Program-made: the position numbers and the translations under genes
From: a bacterium
Lineage (GTDB): Bacteria; Armatimonadota; Chthonomonadetes; Chthonomonadales; Chthonomonadaceae
Assembly (NCBI GenBank): GCA_021777995.1
Contig: JAJYCW010000035.1
Location: 1 to 32,624, forward strand
Length of the DNA stretch: 32,624 bases
Direction: 5' to 3'
Notes under the pieces: generated by a model
Told to the model about the DNA's origin: nothing
Seen by the model: only the letters and a program-made list of their open reading frames with translations
The model's database searches: none
Shown: positions 29,784-32,624 of the stretch, one piece after another
Numbering within the stretch: the first letter of the stretch is position 1
Layout: each line of letters starts with the position of its first letter

Positions 29784-32624
29784 ATGAATCGATTACGCCT
29801 CACGGCATCGTACGCGATAGCTCTATTTGCCACGACAGGTTGCATTACGGTTCCTTCGTCCACATTGGCCGCGCCGCCAATAGGTCAGCGTAACCTTCAT
29901 CCGCCACAATTGACCCCCCAGCAGATTCACCTTGCAGCGGTATACAACAGTGCGGCGAAGGCCGAGAAAGAGGGCCGTAATGCCGAGGCTCTAAACGGCT
30001 TTCACGCCTTTATCCAGTTGGCTCGCAAGGAACATGCCGGGACTAGTGCATTGCTTCAGGGCTATGAGCAGCTGTTCAATCTTTATGCGCGTAAAAAAGA
30101 CCTCGCCGGAGCCGCAAGAGTCTTGCATTCAGTGATAACCATTGATCCTGGTGATGCTGACGCCGTAGTGCGGCTCGCACGGATTGATGCGATTTTGGGA
30201 CGTGATGACGAGGCCGAGACATACGGCGAAAAGGCCCTTAACCTGAAACTTACGCCCTCTCAACGCGCATCTGCTGAAATGGCACTCGGGAATGTTGCAG
30301 GCCACCGCCGTAACCCAGCACTGGCAGCCCACTTTTACAATGCAGCCGTGAAACTGGTTCCAGGTAATGTTGAGGCACACTACAATTATGGCGTTGCGCT
30401 TCTGCAGTTGAACCATCTACCTCAGGCCAAGACAGAGGCACTCGCGGCTATTAAGGCTGATTCACATTTCCTGCAGGCACACCTGTTGCTCGCGCAAATA
30501 CTTCAGCAGGGCGGTGACCTTACTGGAGCTGCCAACGCCTACATTGCTGCGCTCCCTCTGGACCCGCGCAATGAGAACATGTTGTTCGCCATCGCCTTTT
30601 TGCATCAGCAACTTGGCATGGCAAAGCAAGCGGCCAGCGACTATATCCACCTGTTCAGGTACCACGATAACTTACCCGTTGCGCACTTCAATTACGGGCT
30701 ACTCTTAGAAAAACAGCAGAACTACATTGGCGCGGCAGCGCAACTTGAAAAGGCCAAGACCGCATTCTCACCGAAAGATCCGCGTGTTTACATGGAACTT
30801 CTCAAATGCTACAGCCGGGCCGCGATGGCCGTGTACAACCCCCTGGTGCGGGGCAAGTACATCGACCTGGCAGAGGACGCATACCAGAAGGCCCATCAAC
30901 TTCAACCCGCCGATACCACGCTAGATTATCAGCTTGCCGACATGTTGAGATTAACGGGGCACTTCAAACGATCTCTTGCCATTTATCAGTCAAGGCTGCA
31001 AAAGGATCCAACGGACCGCACCGCAGTATTTGGTGTAGCAGATGTCTGTATGATGCAGCTTAATCGTGCTGGTGCGATATCGGCATGGAAAGACTACCAA
31101 AAAGCAGTGCCGCGCGATCCGGTATCCTATCAGCAGCTAGCCAAGATGTATGAGGCTACGTCTGATTGGTTGAAGGCTGCTAATGAATATCATCGGTTAA
31201 CTACCATTCTGCCAGGGGATGGCGACTCGGTTTTAGCAGAGGCTAACGACTACGTTCAGGCGAAGCAGCCGGCTGTCGCTACTGAGTACTATAACGACAT
31301 TCTCGCCCTGGATCCGATGGCGGCAGATGTACCTGCTAACCAGCGCGTCATCATCCGTGCAAGCCGTGAGGTGTGGCGTCTAACGGCGCTGCAGGGTCTA
31401 GCTTCACTTTCTCGTGCAGGCGGCCATCTGCACAAAGCACTCGCGTACCTGCTCCGTGCCGAAAAGGACGATAAGGTTTATGAAAAGGCGAATGGCCAGC
31501 CGATTCGATCTACTCCGTACTACGAGGCGGCCAGCATCTACCAGGAGCTTAAGCAGCCTGATAAAGCTGTGTCGCAGCTACTCACCCTTGCCGCCGCTCG
31601 CCCTCTTGATGCCGATGTTCATGCTAAGCTGGCCTCAATCTATGAGGCACAGGGAAATGTACCCGCTGCTGCCCAGCAATTGGTGTTCGCCTCTCAACGC
31701 GATAGATCTCCATTACGGTATCTGTTAGAGGAGGGGGAACTTTACCAGCGCCACCAGATGCCGGCAAAGGCAGTGGCAGTGTACGCACAGTTGGCGGTAT
31801 CTAACGCAGATAATCCGCAGGTCATTGAACCACTTGCGGCTGCAGAAGAGGCTGCAGGCGACTGGAACGCGGCACTTGCGGACTACACCAAGCTATACAA
31901 AGCAGAGCCACAGATGTACTGGGTGCTCGATAAGAAAGCAAGCATCCTGACGCATCTGAAGCAGTACAATCAGGCGATGAACGTGAGGCTGGATCAGCTC
32001 AAACTTCACCCCGATAGCCTTCAGACTTATGCTGATTTGGGAAATATTTACAAATTACAGGGAGATGACACTGGTTTTCTGCATTACCTGAATGCAACTA
32101 TTGCGGCGTCTCCCTATAACAGTACCGCGATTGAGGCACTCTTAAACTATTACACTTCATTGCACGAGACTTCACAAGCTGAACAGTTCGCATCGGTGTT
32201 CGAGCGTTCGCACCAAACTAATGTTGCGGCGCTCCTTGCGCTACAAGGCGCTGAGGCAGCATCGGGTGACACATCAGATGGACTTGCGCTCATGAAAAGA
32301 ATTGCCTCTGCAAATCCTGCAAACGTAGATGTCCAAACGCGATACGTCAGTGCTCTGGACGCTCAAGGCAAGAAGCTCCAGGCGAATACTGTACTGATTA
32401 ATGTGATTGCAAATCCGACCATAACCGCTTCGCAACGATACACATTGAGGGCCCAACTTGCACAGCGGCTTGGCGTGCAGGGTAATATCAATGGTGCAGC
32501 GGCAATATATGCCAAGTTGTTGCAGGAACATCCTACCGATGGTACAGTACTTCACAGCCTTGCTACTCTCTACAACGCCAACGGTCGGGTGGCAGATATG
32601 ATCGCTTTGTGCAATACAACTTTG
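29784..32624 (+). CDS. Very large exported TPR-repeat protein (partial at right edge)
   Basis: The frame runs open from ATG 29784 to the right edge, at least 947 residues. GGGAGA lies six bases before the ATG. The N-terminus is a signal peptide; ATTGC at about residue 20 could be a lipobox, but it is atypical. From about residue 50 onward there are TPR units in succession (for example AEKEGRNAEALNGFHAFIQL, AHYNYGVALLQLNHLPQAKT, ASIYEAQGNVPAAAQQLVFA), each with the family pattern of small residues at set places. TPR solenoids hold protein complexes together; here probably at the outer or inner membrane, periplasmic side. No catalytic domain is visible in the part seen. Confidence 0.85.
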   Translation, partial: MNRLRLTASYAIALFATTGCITVPSSTLAAPPIGQRNLHPPQLTPQQIHLAAVYNSAAKAEKEGRNAEALNGFHAFIQLARKEHAGTSALLQGYEQLFNLYARKKDLAGAARVLHSVITIDPGDADAVVRLARIDAILGRDDEAETYGEKALNLKLTPSQRASAEMALGNVAGHRRNPALAAHFYNAAVKLVPGNVEAHYNYGVALLQLNHLPQAKTEALAAIKADSHFLQAHLLLAQILQQGGDLTGAANAYIAALPLDPRNENMLFAIAFLHQQLGMAKQAASDYIHLFRYHDNLPVAHFNYGLLLEKQQNYIGAAAQLEKAKTAFSPKDPRVYMELLKCYSRAAMAVYNPLVRGKYIDLAEDAYQKAHQLQPADTTLDYQLADMLRLTGHFKRSLAIYQSRLQKDPTDRTAVFGVADVCMMQLNRAGAISAWKDYQKAVPRDPVSYQQLAKMYEATSDWLKAANEYHRLTTILPGDGDSVLAEANDYVQAKQPAVATEYYNDILALDPMAADVPANQRVIIRASREVWRLTALQGLASLSRAGGHLHKALAYLLRAEKDDKVYEKANGQPIRSTPYYEAASIYQELKQPDKAVSQLLTLAAARPLDADVHAKLASIYEAQGNVPAAAQQLVFASQRDRSPLRYLLEEGELYQRHQMPAKAVAVYAQLAVSNADNPQVIEPLAAAEEAAGDWNAALADYTKLYKAEPQMYWVLDKKASILTHLKQYNQAMNVRLDQLKLHPDSLQTYADLGNIYKLQGDDTGFLHYLNATIAASPYNSTAIEALLNYYTSLHETSQAEQFASVFERSHQTNVAALLALQGAEAASGDTSDGLALMKRIASANPANVDVQTRYVSALDAQGKKLQANTVLINVIANPTITASQRYTLRAQLAQRLGVQGNINGAAAIYAKLLQEHPTDGTVLHSLATLYNANGRVADMIALCNTTL

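Noticed and set aside
1..32624. tRNA or rRNA genes
   Set aside because: No cloverleaf or conserved T-loop signature was noticed on either strand; not checked with a search tool.

Overview
The window reads as chromosomal DNA of a diderm, heterotrophic bacterium. The mix of an Rhs/YD-repeat island, PEP-CTERM-type exported proteins, a long TPR protein, FlgO/FlgT/LPP20-like exported proteins and a SufU-type Suf system fits Armatimonadota or a similar lineage. No rRNA or universal marker is present, so this placement is a guess.

Positions 1 to about 12,860 (all + strand) form an accessory island: a tandem array of Rhs tip cassettes. Each complete cassette has (i) a G+C-rich Rhs-repeat-associated core with the series GLxGYYTDWETGLQL, CGLRYYDSAAGRWLNRDP and GNGPVGMxDASG, (ii) a variable 135-152 residue C-terminal domain rich in Cys, Gly and Ala, and (iii) one or two membrane protein genes directly downstream. 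Five C-terminal domains are visible (one cut by the window edge, two with a one-base frameshift). There are also a decayed cassette, a core remnant followed by an Rpn-family nuclease gene, and a last core scrap. Most cores lack a start codon, so they look like silent 'orphan' tips trailing behind an Rhs gene that ends in the first 400 bases. The C-terminal domains appear to be one diverged family. Most of the downstream membrane proteins share a HEAT-like C-terminus and are candidate immunity proteins. A 201-bp block covering an immunity-gene 3' end and the start of the next core is repeated almost unchanged, so each variable module can lie between homologous arms.

Positions 12,955-16,526 (- strand) hold a three-gene operon of exported proteins (FlgO/CsgG-like with SLH-like and LPP20-associated domains, FlgT-like, LPP20-like).

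Positions 16,780-25,600 (- strand) hold a complete Fe-S assembly system in two transcription units: sufC-sufD-sufS-sufU-sufT-HesB/IscA, and an Rrf2-type regulator followed by sufB. The two units have nearly identical 19-bp inverted repeats at the same distance from their -10 boxes, so they are probably one regulon controlled by the Rrf2 protein. Between them, on the + strand, sit two related exported proteins with PEP-CTERM-like ends.

Positions 25,799-28,587 (+ strand) hold pncB, a possible macro-domain protein and comB in a tight operon. A lone RbsC-type permease gene (- strand) and a very long TPR protein gene (+ strand, running off the right edge) complete the window.
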